A DNA stretch of 64,000 bases, from contig CALVQT010000004.1 of assembly GCA_944358375.1 (NCBI GenBank), positions 17,767 through 81,766 of the forward strand, read 5' to 3'. The translations under genes and the position numbers were made by a program. Below are positions 44,266 to 53,257 of the stretch, in pieces. This stretch comes from an uncultured Bacilli bacterium. GTDB taxonomy: Bacteria > Bacillota_I > Bacilli_A > RF39 > UBA660. The notes under the pieces are model-generated. The model was given only the letters and a program-made list of their open reading frames with translations. It did no database searches and had not been told where the DNA came from. Positions within the stretch are counted from its first letter, which is position 1, and every line of letters begins with the position of its first letter.

Positions 44266-46455
44266 ATGAAATTAAAGTTTAGAGCAGATAAAAAAGATTT
44301 TGTAATATTTTTAATTTTTTGTATAGTTTTTTTATATTTAGTAGCTGTAGCAATAGTTAATTTGAATGGTTTTGCTGTGGATGGTGAATTTAAAGGACTA
44401 AATCCATTACCAGCTTTTTCAAGTGATTTAATATTATATACTATAATTATATATATAGCTGTAATTGCTGGGCTTATGCTAAGTAGTTCGTCTTATTTTT
44501 TTGAAAGGGAAAGTGGATTTGGAATTACTACTGAGAAAAAAAGTAAAAATGATGGTTATTCTAAACTAATGTCAGATAGTGAAATGAAAAAAGATCGTGG
44601 AATTGTTAAAATTCATTTAACTGATGATACTTATGAGGGTGGTGGTATTCCATTTATTAATGATGGGGTCAATGCTTGGGTAGATAATAGTGGTGAACCA
44701 CATGCACTTATTATGGGTGCTTCTGGTTCAGGTAAAACTCAATGTATGATGTTCCCACTTCTTAAAATATTAGCAAGACATGGTGAAAGTGTAATTGTTA
44801 CTGACCCTAAAGGCGAGTTATATGAAGAGTGTGGAAAACTATTACAAGAAAAAGGATATAAAGTTATTTTGTTAAACTTCCGTGATCCAAAGGAAGGATC
44901 TGCATGGAATCCATTTAGTTATCCATATAGAATTTATAAAGAAGGTAATATAGATAAAGCAAATGAGTTATTGCAAGATCTTGCTAGTAATATATTGATT
45001 GATCCTAATAATAAAGCTGAACCTTTCTGGGAACAAACAGCATCTAACTTTTTTACTGGATTATCTTTGGGATTATTTGATGATGCTATTGAAGAAGAGG
45101 TTAATATAAATAGTATTAATATGATGGCTGAAGTTGGTGAAGATAGAATTGGTTCTTCAACTTATATAAAAGAATATTTTAAAGCTAAAGGTGAGTTATC
45201 ACCCGCATATATAGCTGCTGCTTCTTGTATTAATGCACCAAATGAGACTCGTGGTGGTATTATGTCTACATTTAGAACAAAGACAAGAATTTTTTCATCA
45301 CAAGAATCATTATCAGAAATGTTGTCTTATAGTGATTTTGATATAAGAGATATTGGAAAAGAAAAAACTGCTATATTTTTAAAAGTACATGATGAAAAAA
45401 CTACATATCATGCACTTGCTACAATTTTTGTAAAACAAGCTTATGAGGCTTTAATTGCAACTGCTCAAACATTTCCAAATTTAAAATTACCATATAGAAC
45501 TAATTTTATATTAGATGAATTTGCTAATATGCCAGCTATTAAAGATATTGGTACAATGATTACTGCATCTCGTTCAAGAAATATTAGATTTAGTTTTGCA
45601 ATTCAAAATTTTTCACAATTAAATCAAGTTTATGGTAAGGAAGTAGCTGAAACTATAAAAGGTAACTGTGGAAACTTTGTTTATATCATGAGTACGGAAC
45701 TTGCAGCACTTGAAGAAATTAGCAAGTTACTTGGTGATCAAAAACCTGAAAAGGCTAAGAAAGATGAACCTGCTCCTCCAATTAGACCTTTATTTACTGT
45801 AAGTGATTTACAAGCATTAAAAGAAAATGAAGTTATATTTAATAGATTTAGAAGTATGCCATTTAAGACAAAATTAACTCCAAATTGGAAAATTAATTGG
45901 GGGAGAAAATATGAAAAAATTGGTTATACTATCAGACCAGCTCATGAAGTTAAAGTATTTGATTTAAAAGGTTTTGTTCAAAAACTAAAAGAAAAGCAAG
46001 CGGCATCTTCACCTAATGCACAAGGAGGATTTATGCCTGGAATGCCAGGTATGGGTGGTATTGGGCCTATTGGAATGCCAGGGATGTTTAATAATCCTGT
46101 TATGCCTAATCAAGATGGAATGTTTGGTGGACTTCCTACAAATATAGATGAATATGTAAAAAAGCTTGATGAAAAAATAGCAGAACTTGAAAGAGAGGAA
46201 CAAGCAGAAAAAGAAAAACAACAAAAAGTTGTAGAAGAAAAAGCTGAGATTAAAGAAAAAACACAAGAAGAAATTCAAAAAGAAATAAGTGATATATTTA
46301 ATCATAATTTGAAAGAAGATCCATCTGTTAAAGATGACAAACCAAAAGATGGTAATATAGAAAATCCTAAAGTTAATGTTGATGTAGATAGTATTGTTAA
46401 GAATAATGATGCTAAAGATGAAGATTTTTTTGATGATTTTTTTGGAAGTGAATAA
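44266..46455 (+). CDS. virD4: VirD4/TraG-type coupling ATPase
   Basis: 729 residues. Two membrane segments in the first 70, Walker A GASGSGKTQ near 151, VTDPKGELYEECG, Walker B NFILDEFANMPAI near 413 and ASRSRNIRFSFAIQN. This is the type IV coupling protein that selects substrate and hands it to the channel. An unusual Gly/Met/Pro-rich linker (about 587-620, PGMPGMGGIGPIGMPGM) is followed by a charged coiled coil (630-680) and a very acidic end (DEDFFDDFFGSE), perhaps a substrate-recruitment tail. GAGGTGAGG precedes the start. Confidence 0.93.
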   Translation: MKLKFRADKKDFVIFLIFCIVFLYLVAVAIVNLNGFAVDGEFKGLNPLPAFSSDLILYTIIIYIAVIAGLMLSSSSYFFERESGFGITTEKKSKNDGYSKLMSDSEMKKDRGIVKIHLTDDTYEGGGIPFINDGVNAWVDNSGEPHALIMGASGSGKTQCMMFPLLKILARHGESVIVTDPKGELYEECGKLLQEKGYKVILLNFRDPKEGSAWNPFSYPYRIYKEGNIDKANELLQDLASNILIDPNNKAEPFWEQTASNFFTGLSLGLFDDAIEEEVNINSINMMAEVGEDRIGSSTYIKEYFKAKGELSPAYIAAASCINAPNETRGGIMSTFRTKTRIFSSQESLSEMLSYSDFDIRDIGKEKTAIFLKVHDEKTTYHALATIFVKQAYEALIATAQTFPNLKLPYRTNFILDEFANMPAIKDIGTMITASRSRNIRFSFAIQNFSQLNQVYGKEVAETIKGNCGNFVYIMSTELAALEEISKLLGDQKPEKAKKDEPAPPIRPLFTVSDLQALKENEVIFNRFRSMPFKTKLTPNWKINWGRKYEKIGYTIRPAHEVKVFDLKGFVQKLKEKQAASSPNAQGGFMPGMPGMGGIGPIGMPGMFNNPVMPNQDGMFGGLPTNIDEYVKKLDEKIAELEREEQAEKEKQQKVVEEKAEIKEKTQEEIQKEISDIFNHNLKEDPSVKDDKPKDGNIENPKVNVDVDSIVKNNDAKDEDFFDDFFGSE

Positions 46456-46456
46456 A

Positions 46457-46490
46457 ATAAAAGCTTTTTTAGGTTTTTATTTTTTTATTT
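46457..46490 (+). terminator. terminator of the secretion locus
   Basis: ATAAAAGC (46457-46464) pairs with GTTTTTAT (46473-46480, one G-T), followed by six T and ATTT. Confidence 0.65.
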
Positions 46491-46514
46491 ATCATAAAAT
46501 ATATTGGTGAAGTT

Positions 46515-46730
46515 ATGAAAATAATAGATGTTAGTGATAAATATTCATATAATGTAAATCATTTAAATGGTAGTATAAATATACCATATGATGATTTGAT
46601 TAATAATTATAGAAAGTATTTAAATAAAAATGAAACATATTATTTATATTGTAAAAGTGGTAAATTAAGTAAAAGAGCGGTAATGATTTTATCTTCTTTA
46701 GGATATCGTGTTTTTAATCTAGAAAAATAA
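46515..46730 (+). CDS. single-domain rhodanese-like protein
   Basis: 71 residues, a minimal rhodanese domain. IIDVSDKYSY at the start and GSINIPYDDL are followed by the active-site loop YCKSGKLSKRA with the catalytic Cys near residue 50, and the family end LSSLGYRVFNL. It carries sulfur as persulfide; the partner is unknown. GGTGAAG precedes the ATG. Confidence 0.85.
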   Translation: MKIIDVSDKYSYNVNHLNGSINIPYDDLINNYRKYLNKNETYYLYCKSGKLSKRAVMILSSLGYRVFNLEK

Positions 46731-46742
46731 TTTTTTTTGTAA

Positions 46743-46748
46743 TATAAT
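46743..46748 (+). promoter_or_regulatory. -10 box 6 bases before the DedA gene
   Basis: TATAAT ends six bases before the ATG at 46755 and there is no ribosome site between them. Probably leaderless. No -35 box is evident; the T run before it could be the end of an upstream transcript. Confidence 0.4.
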
Positions 46749-46754
46749 TGTATT

Positions 46755-47336
46755 ATGAATATGATAAGTATAATGCAGGGAATTATTGATTTTATTTTAA
46801 TGACTGGAAATGTTGGAGTATTAATATCTTCTTTAGTAATAATAGTAGAATCTATTATTCCAATAATACCAGTTTTAGTATTTGTTTCTATTAATTTTAT
46901 GATACTTGGAAATATAAGTGGATTTATTATTTCTTGGATTTGTATGATTGTTGGTTGTTTAATATCATATTTTATTTTTAAAAATGGATTTGGTAATCAC
47001 TTTGAAAGACTGACTAAAGATAAGGAAAGAATTAAAAAATATAGTAAGTTGTTTAAAAACATTAAATCTGATAAATTATTGTTATTAATAGCATTTCCAT
47101 TTACCCCGGCTTTTCTTGTTAATATAGCTGCAGGGCTTGTTAAAATGGATTTTAAAAAATATTTTCTTTGTATTGTGATTGGAAAAATTAGTTTAGTGGT
47201 TTATTCTGCATATATTGGGATTTCATTTGTAGAAAGTTTAACTAACCCAATAATGTTATTAAAAATATTAATAGTAATGTTAATTGTATATCTTTTTGGT
47301 ATAATTATAAAAAAAATAGTAGGTTTAAATGTATAG
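46755..47336 (+). CDS. DedA/VTT-domain membrane protein
   Basis: 193 residues with four or five membrane segments. VIIVESIIPIIPVLVF near the N-terminus (E-x-x-x-P-x-x-P) and FIAFPFTPAFLVNIAAGLVKMDFKKYF-type residues near 118-140 (F-x-x-R/T-x-x-P pattern, G-x-x-x-M-x-F-x-x-F) are the marks of the DedA/TVP38 family, recently tied to lipid scrambling and undecaprenyl phosphate recycling. It lacks a ribosome site. rmuC follows after ten bases. Confidence 0.85.
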   Translation: MNMISIMQGIIDFILMTGNVGVLISSLVIIVESIIPIIPVLVFVSINFMILGNISGFIISWICMIVGCLISYFIFKNGFGNHFERLTKDKERIKKYSKLFKNIKSDKLLLLIAFPFTPAFLVNIAAGLVKMDFKKYFLCIVIGKISLVVYSAYIGISFVESLTNPIMLLKILIVMLIVYLFGIIIKKIVGLNV

Positions 47337-47346
47337 GAGTTAGTTT

Positions 47347-48423
47347 ATGGAATATGTAATTTTAAGTTTATTAATAGTAATAGTTATATTATTAATTATT
47401 TTAGTTTTAAGAAAGAATGATAATAATGATGTTAATGAAAGAATATCTAAAGTTGAACTTATTCTAGTTCGCGAAATAGGTGATTTTAAGAATGATTTTT
47501 CTGATAAGTTAAATAATGATTTTAATACTTTAAATGATAGAATTGAAAATAAATTAAATTTAATTAATCAAAGAGTTAATGAAAAGTTAGAAGATGGTTT
47601 TGATAAAACAAATAAAACATTTAATGAGGTTATGAATAGATTAACTAGAATAGATGAGGCTCAAAAGAAAATTGATGGACTTGGGAATGAAATTATATCA
47701 TTAGAAAGTATATTGACTGATAAAAAAAGTAGAGGAATATTTGGTGAAGTTAATTTATATCATATTTTATCTTCAATTTTTGGAGAAAAGAATGATAAAA
47801 TTTATAAAACACAATTCACTTTATCTAATACAACCATTGCAGATGCGATTATATTTGGGCCACAGCCTCTTGGTACTATTTGTATAGATTCTAAATTTCC
47901 ATTAGAAAATTATAGAAAATTAGTTGAGAAGGGGCTTACAAATAGTGAAAAAGAGGCAAGATTTAAAGCGTTTGATAATGATGTAAAAAAACATATTGAT
48001 GCGATTGCTAATAAATATATAATACCCGGTGAAACTACAGAACAAGCTATAATGTTTCTACCTGCTGAGGCAATTTTTGCTGAAATAAATGCATACCATA
48101 CTAATTTAATAAAATATGCGGCTAGTAAAAAAGTATGGATTACATCTCCAACTACACTTATGAGTCTATTAACAATAATTCAAGCTGTATTAATGGGACT
48201 TGAAAGAGATAAATATACTTCAGTTATTCACGAAGAATTAAATAAATTAGGAATTGAATTTTCAAGATATAGAGATAGATGGGATAAATTATCAAGAACT
48301 ATACAAACAGTTAACAATGATGTAGAAAATATACATAAAACTACTGAAAAAATTACAAAAAGATTTGATAGCATTAGTAATGTTAAAGTTGAAAATAAAG
48401 AAATTGATTTAATTAATGAATAA
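47347..48423 (+). CDS. rmuC: RmuC-family DNA recombination protein
   Basis: 358 residues. A membrane segment at about 3-21 is followed by a coiled coil (25-115) and the RmuC domain with RGIFGEVNLYHIL, CIDSKFPLENY near 180, IMFLPAEAIFAEI and WITSPTTLMSLL. RmuC-type proteins limit DNA inversions and have a PD-(D/E)xK-related core. AGGAG precedes the start. It stands between the secretion locus and the SipW/AAA block, with its own spacing of 97 bases to the latter. Confidence 0.9.
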   Translation: MEYVILSLLIVIVILLIILVLRKNDNNDVNERISKVELILVREIGDFKNDFSDKLNNDFNTLNDRIENKLNLINQRVNEKLEDGFDKTNKTFNEVMNRLTRIDEAQKKIDGLGNEIISLESILTDKKSRGIFGEVNLYHILSSIFGEKNDKIYKTQFTLSNTTIADAIIFGPQPLGTICIDSKFPLENYRKLVEKGLTNSEKEARFKAFDNDVKKHIDAIANKYIIPGETTEQAIMFLPAEAIFAEINAYHTNLIKYAASKKVWITSPTTLMSLLTIIQAVLMGLERDKYTSVIHEELNKLGIEFSRYRDRWDKLSRTIQTVNNDVENIHKTTEKITKRFDSISNVKVENKEIDLINE

Positions 48424-48520
48424 AAAACAATTATTTCTAATAGTTTTCTTGTAAAAATATCATATATATGATAAACTTATTAAAGTAGGAGACTGACAAA
48501 CTTAAAGGAGTAGTTAAGCT

Positions 48521-50524
48521 ATGAGGGAAAAAAGAATACTTGAAAAACTTGTGAATATTTTATTAGATTTATTCATTGGCATATTTAGTGTTATTTTAAT
48601 TGTTACAATTTATAATGCTATACAAACTAAGGTGTTTGATAATGATTATTCAAGTTTATTTGGATATACTACATTTGAAGTTCAAAGTGGTAGTATGAGT
48701 AATGAGATAAATAAAGGAGATTGGATAATTGTTAAATATAGCGATAATATTCAGTTAAATGATATTATTACATTTAAAAAAGATGATAATTTTGTTACTC
48801 ATAGAGTTGTTGAAGAATATAATAATACTTTTGTTACAAAAGGAGATGCAAATAATACTAAAGATGATCCAATAAGTAAAGATCAAGTGGTTGGTAAAGT
48901 GGTAAAGATACTACCAAATTTTGGCGTTATCAAAAAAACTTTATTAAATCCAATTGTTTTAGTAGCTATTATAGTTACATTATATTTATTAGGATATGTT
49001 TTTAGAAATGTTAAAAAAGATCAAACAGACAATATTAAAGAGAAAATAGATGCTGTTATTACTAAATTATTAAATAAGATAATACCATCTAATAAAAAAA
49101 ATACTGAACCAATGAAAAAAAATGTATTGGAAGTAATAGAAGAAAGAACACTTACATCGGAAAGTAAAGAAGAACAATCTAATGAAGTTATAGAAGATGA
49201 TAGTAATCAAGAAAATGAAGATGAAGATTTCACCGTAGAACTTCCAGAAATGGATATGGAAAAAACTATTTATTTTAGAATGATAAGTGTTAATAAAGAC
49301 GATGTTGATGGTGCTTATGATAAAAAAAATACTAAGAAATCAGATATTATTATCGAAGACTCTAATATAAGTGAAAAAGAGATTGAAACTAAAACCGATG
49401 CTGAAGTTAAAAAATGTATTACAACATTGAAAGAAAAGAAAAAGAAATTTAAAAACATTATTGATAAGATACTTTATATAAAGGAGGATGAAATAAATTC
49501 TATTATTGATGTATTAAATCGTAAAGAAAAATTTAAAAATAATGAAAGTACAATTAATGAAGATTTTTTAAAAACTTATGTTGATGCTAGATATTATAAT
49601 ATATCTGATGAAGGTAATATTGATTTTAATTCTAAAAATAAACTTTCTAAAATTAATGAACAAATAAATATTAAAGCTAAGAAAATGATATCTAAGTATA
49701 ATGGTAGTGATGCTGTATATGAAGATAAAGTAAATAAGTTTAATAAATTTTATGTATTAGTAAATAATCTAGAAATATTAAATAAAACAAATAAAAACAT
49801 AGATTCTAAAAGAGAAAGTTATAAAAATAAAATATTGCCTGTTCTTAGAGATGAATTAACTAGTTCATTAGAATTAATGGATATTGTAAATAAGATTATT
49901 ATTATTCAAAAAGTACATGATAGAATAATTAAAGAAACTTTAGAAAATTTAAATTCTAATATGTTTGAATTAATATTAGAAAAAATAAGTAATAATCAAT
50001 TTGCTGTTAATTTAAAACATAATATTAATTTTAGTAAAGTATATAGTGATTATATTGTTGATAAGACATATTCTGAAGGTATTATTGCTGAGGATAAAAC
50101 AATGATTATGATAACTATGGTTGTTCAAAAAATTGTTGAAGACATGTTAGATGGGGATTTTGATAATAAGTATTATATACATATTCCATCTACCGTTTAT
50201 GAAAAAAGAAATAAACTTGAGAAAATATTTGGATTATTTGATGATAATAGGGGGAAAGAAAGTATAGTAGTGGTTAATGATTATAATGAAGTTATAAAAA
50301 ATAAAAAAACAATCAAACAACTTAGGAAAGATGGATATCATTTTGCAATATCATTTAATACTGATGCTAAAATTAAAGAAAGTGATATAAAAAATATAGC
50401 GCTTGCTGATTATATTTTCACAGATTCAAAAACTCTTAGGGAATTAAATCTTATAAAAATAATTCCAGAAGAGTTAAAAGATAAAATTATTGATGAGGAT
50501 GCACATTTAAGAATTATAGATTAG
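48521..50524 (+). CDS. SipW-type signal peptidase fused to a long cytoplasmic region
   Basis: 667 residues. Residues 1-165 are an S26B signal peptidase: membrane segment 13-33, VQSGSM with catalytic Ser58, VTHRV with His94, TKGDANNTKDDP (109-117), second membrane segment about 143-160. Normal SipW proteins end there. This one continues for 500 cytoplasmic residues: an acidic linker (190-245), a long helical part, and a final 160 residues whose end (VVNDYNEVIKNKKTIKQLRK, GYHFAISF, ADYIFTDSKTL) recalls the last strands of an EAL phosphodiesterase barrel, but without the EAL catalytic residues. It is first in a tight run with the AAA ATPase. GGAG precedes the ATG. Confidence 0.75.
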   Translation: MREKRILEKLVNILLDLFIGIFSVILIVTIYNAIQTKVFDNDYSSLFGYTTFEVQSGSMSNEINKGDWIIVKYSDNIQLNDIITFKKDDNFVTHRVVEEYNNTFVTKGDANNTKDDPISKDQVVGKVVKILPNFGVIKKTLLNPIVLVAIIVTLYLLGYVFRNVKKDQTDNIKEKIDAVITKLLNKIIPSNKKNTEPMKKNVLEVIEERTLTSESKEEQSNEVIEDDSNQENEDEDFTVELPEMDMEKTIYFRMISVNKDDVDGAYDKKNTKKSDIIIEDSNISEKEIETKTDAEVKKCITTLKEKKKKFKNIIDKILYIKEDEINSIIDVLNRKEKFKNNESTINEDFLKTYVDARYYNISDEGNIDFNSKNKLSKINEQINIKAKKMISKYNGSDAVYEDKVNKFNKFYVLVNNLEILNKTNKNIDSKRESYKNKILPVLRDELTSSLELMDIVNKIIIIQKVHDRIIKETLENLNSNMFELILEKISNNQFAVNLKHNINFSKVYSDYIVDKTYSEGIIAEDKTMIMITMVVQKIVEDMLDGDFDNKYYIHIPSTVYEKRNKLEKIFGLFDDNRGKESIVVVNDYNEVIKNKKTIKQLRKDGYHFAISFNTDAKIKESDIKNIALADYIFTDSKTLRELNLIKIIPEELKDKIIDEDAHLRIID

Positions 50525-50533
50525 GAGGTAAAT

Positions 50534-52075
50534 ATGAATACATTTTTTAGATTCTTTTATGAATTTGTTTCAGTATTCTTTGATGGCCTATTTAGTGGTT
50601 TTAAGGGTTTATTTAGTGGTATTAAAGATATGTTTGAAATAGGAAAATATGCTAAAATCCTTGGAGAATATAAAGAAAGTTTCAATGGTAATGAAAAAAT
50701 ATTTGTTGTATTATGTATAGTGTTCTTAGTTTTATTAATATTAATGATATGCATGATATTGTTCTTAGTTATTAAAAAATTATTAAGAAGAGCAACAAAT
50801 AGAATGAGTAGAGAAGAGCTACTTCAAGAAATTGCTGAATTAAATGATAAAGTTAGAAAATTAATGAAAGAAAAAGATGAATTAATGGCTATGAAAGTTT
50901 CACAATTAGGATTAAATCCTGAGGATGAAAATACTGAGAAACCTAAAGAAGGAGAAGAAAATCTAGAGGGTGAGGAAGAATTTGATAAAGAAACAGCTGT
51001 TAGATTCCCTTCTTTGGCACTAATTGATAATGAATATAAAAATTATAAACCTAAAAATTATGAAAATAATTTTACTTTAGAGGAATTATTAGATAATTTT
51101 AGATGTTTTGCTGCAAGCCAGTTAAAATTGTATTATTCTCCAACTATATTAAGACCTTTCATAGCTGGACTTGCTTGTGGAAAACTAATAATTTTACAAG
51201 GAATTTCTGGTACAGGTAAAACTTCTCTTGCTTATGCTTGGGGAAAATTTGTTTGTAATGATTCTTGTGTTTCATCAGTAGAACCATCATGGCGTGATAA
51301 AACTGATTTTCTTGGTTATTTTAATGAACTTACGAAAAAATTTAACGAAACTAGAGCACTTGGTGAAATATATAAAGCTGGATATGATGATAATGTTCAT
51401 ACAATAATATTAGATGAAATGAATCTTGCTCGTGTAGAATATTATTTTGCAGATTTATTATCTATATTAGAAATGCCAAGACGTGAAGAATGGTTAGTTG
51501 ATATTGTATCTAGTCCATGGCCAAAAGATCCTGTTAAGTTGGAACACGGAAAATTAAGATTACCAGGTAATATTTGGTACATAGGTACAATTAATAATGA
51601 TGATTCAACATTTTTAGTAACTGATAAAGTTTATGATAGAGCAATGCCTATTGATATCAATGATAAAGTTCCAGCATTTAAATGTAGGGAGCAAGAAGCT
51701 ATACCAATAAATTCTTCATATCTAGAAAGATTATTTGAAGAAGCAATTGAGAAACATCCAGTTACAGATAAATTATTAAATCAAATAACTATGATAGACG
51801 ATTATGTAATTGAACATTTCAGAATTGCATTTGGTAATCGTATTATGAAACAATTAGGTGTATTTATTGCTATTTATGTAGCAACTGGTGGAAAAGAAAT
51901 TGAAGCAATGGATTATTTTATTGCAAAGAAAATATTACGTAAATTTGATCAATTAAGTATTGCATATATTAAAGACGAAATAGATCCATTTATATCATTT
52001 TTAAATAAAAATTTTGGTAAAGGAACCATGAAGGAATGTATAGCATATTTAGAGAGAATTAAGAAAAGTGTTTAA
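50534..52075 (+). CDS. membrane-anchored McrB-like AAA+ ATPase
   Basis: 513 residues. A Phe-rich amphipathic start with a repeat (GLFSGFKGLFSGIKDMF, about 18-34), a membrane segment at about 56-80, a coiled coil (92-122) and an acidic linker precede the AAA+ domain. Walker A GISGTGKT (223-230), WRDKTDFLGYFN (252-264, the McrB-type segment), Walker B IILDEMNLARVEYYF (291-305), sensor IGTINNDDS and VYDRAMP near 365. McrB normally is soluble, binds DNA and works with the McrC nuclease. Here the N-terminus is a membrane anchor and no McrC is seen. It starts nine bases after the peptidase fusion. Confidence 0.85.
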   Translation: MNTFFRFFYEFVSVFFDGLFSGFKGLFSGIKDMFEIGKYAKILGEYKESFNGNEKIFVVLCIVFLVLLILMICMILFLVIKKLLRRATNRMSREELLQEIAELNDKVRKLMKEKDELMAMKVSQLGLNPEDENTEKPKEGEENLEGEEEFDKETAVRFPSLALIDNEYKNYKPKNYENNFTLEELLDNFRCFAASQLKLYYSPTILRPFIAGLACGKLIILQGISGTGKTSLAYAWGKFVCNDSCVSSVEPSWRDKTDFLGYFNELTKKFNETRALGEIYKAGYDDNVHTIILDEMNLARVEYYFADLLSILEMPRREEWLVDIVSSPWPKDPVKLEHGKLRLPGNIWYIGTINNDDSTFLVTDKVYDRAMPIDINDKVPAFKCREQEAIPINSSYLERLFEEAIEKHPVTDKLLNQITMIDDYVIEHFRIAFGNRIMKQLGVFIAIYVATGGKEIEAMDYFIAKKILRKFDQLSIAYIKDEIDPFISFLNKNFGKGTMKECIAYLERIKKSV

Positions 52076-52092
52076 GAAAGGATTAGATTTAT

Positions 52093-53238
52093 ATGGCATC
52101 TAAAAATAAATATTCAATAAAAAAAGTTAATGAAATTGTAAAAAAAGATACAAATTATTTTTTAAATAATTTGCAATCTGATATGTTATATAAATCTAAT
52201 TATCTTGGAGATTTATTAGATTTTGAATGGCTAGATCAAATAGAGGAAGCATGTCCTCATATTGATACAATAGTCAGAAATCCAAAATTAACTCTTATTA
52301 AAGAAGAAGTAATTGTTAAAATGGAAAAATCTAAAAAAGTTACTGTAGAAACTATAAAAGATTTAGCCAAACATACAAATTATATTAATAAATATGATGA
52401 AGATAAAAATAAGGTAGAACCAAAGCAAGTATTGAATGTGTTTAATGAAGAAACTTTTAACATTTATGAGAATAGATTTTTATATACATTAATAGATTGT
52501 ATGGATAGATTTGTATCTTCTAAAGAAAAAGATTTAAAAGCATTAAATGATTTGAATGATGGTAAATTTATTGAGTATTCAGCAAGTAGTAAAACAAGCA
52601 AAGAAAAAGTTAGTATTGAATTAAAAATAACATCTGAAATATTAACTGTTGATGGTGTCAATGATAGATTAAAAAAAGAAATTAAAGATGCACTTAAAAG
52701 ATTAAAAAGAGTTAAAGAATATCTTGGTAGTTGGCATAAAAGTTCAATGTATCAAGAATTAGAAAAACAGCATGTTCATTTGATACAACCACCATTAAAA
52801 AAGACTAATATTATATTAAAAAACCCTAATTTTGGTTTAGCTGCGAGATTATGGGATTATTTAAGAAAATATGATTTGGAGGAAAATGAAGATAATATTA
52901 AAGATGATTTAGAAAGGCAAAAAAATGAACTTAAATCATTAATTGACCATAGCTTTTTTATCGATTTTTGCGTTTTATCTTCTATTAGCAAATATAAAAG
53001 AGATCAAAGACAAAAAATATGTGATCATGCTGTATTATTATTAACAGAAGAGATTAGAAATGTTCTTAATATATTGCAAAATAATGGATTTAATATTACA
53101 GATGATGAATTATTAGAAATGATGTCAAAAGAAATAAAAAAGAAACCAGTAAATGTTAGATTAGCTGGAATAGAAGATGTTAAAAATAAATTTAAATCAG
53201 CAATGGACGAATATTTAGAAAGGACACAAAATTATTAA
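52093..53238 (+). CDS. DUF2357-like partner of the AAA ATPase
   Basis: 381 residues, no membrane segment. NEETFNIYENRFLYTLIDCM at about 118-137 resembles the conserved N-x-x-NRF core of DUF2357 proteins, which are found beside McrB-like ATPases. Helical regions with many charged residues follow (VNDRLKKEIKDALKRLKRVK). Typical DUF2357 proteins end in a PD-(D/E)xK nuclease domain; I see no such motif here. It probably forms a complex with the upstream ATPase. AAGAAAGGA precedes the start; spacing is 17 bases. Confidence 0.6.
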   Translation: MASKNKYSIKKVNEIVKKDTNYFLNNLQSDMLYKSNYLGDLLDFEWLDQIEEACPHIDTIVRNPKLTLIKEEVIVKMEKSKKVTVETIKDLAKHTNYINKYDEDKNKVEPKQVLNVFNEETFNIYENRFLYTLIDCMDRFVSSKEKDLKALNDLNDGKFIEYSASSKTSKEKVSIELKITSEILTVDGVNDRLKKEIKDALKRLKRVKEYLGSWHKSSMYQELEKQHVHLIQPPLKKTNIILKNPNFGLAARLWDYLRKYDLEENEDNIKDDLERQKNELKSLIDHSFFIDFCVLSSISKYKRDQRQKICDHAVLLLTEEIRNVLNILQNNGFNITDDELLEMMSKEIKKKPVNVRLAGIEDVKNKFKSAMDEYLERTQNY

Positions 53239-53257
53239 TAGTGTTATAAGGGTAAGT

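Noticed and set aside
46009..46305. 98-residue minus-strand frame opposite the end of virD4
   Set aside because: Almost only Phe, Leu and Ser, mirroring the Lys/Glu-rich coiled coil of VirD4 on the other strand.
35951..46455. A complete integrative conjugative element
   Set aside because: No relaxase, recombinase or attachment repeats surround the secretion genes; the serine recombinase at 62 kb belongs to a separate element inserted in another gene.
48424..48520. Terminator between rmuC and the SipW fusion
   Set aside because: Only a five-base stem (AAAAC with GTTTT) is visible; too weak to claim.
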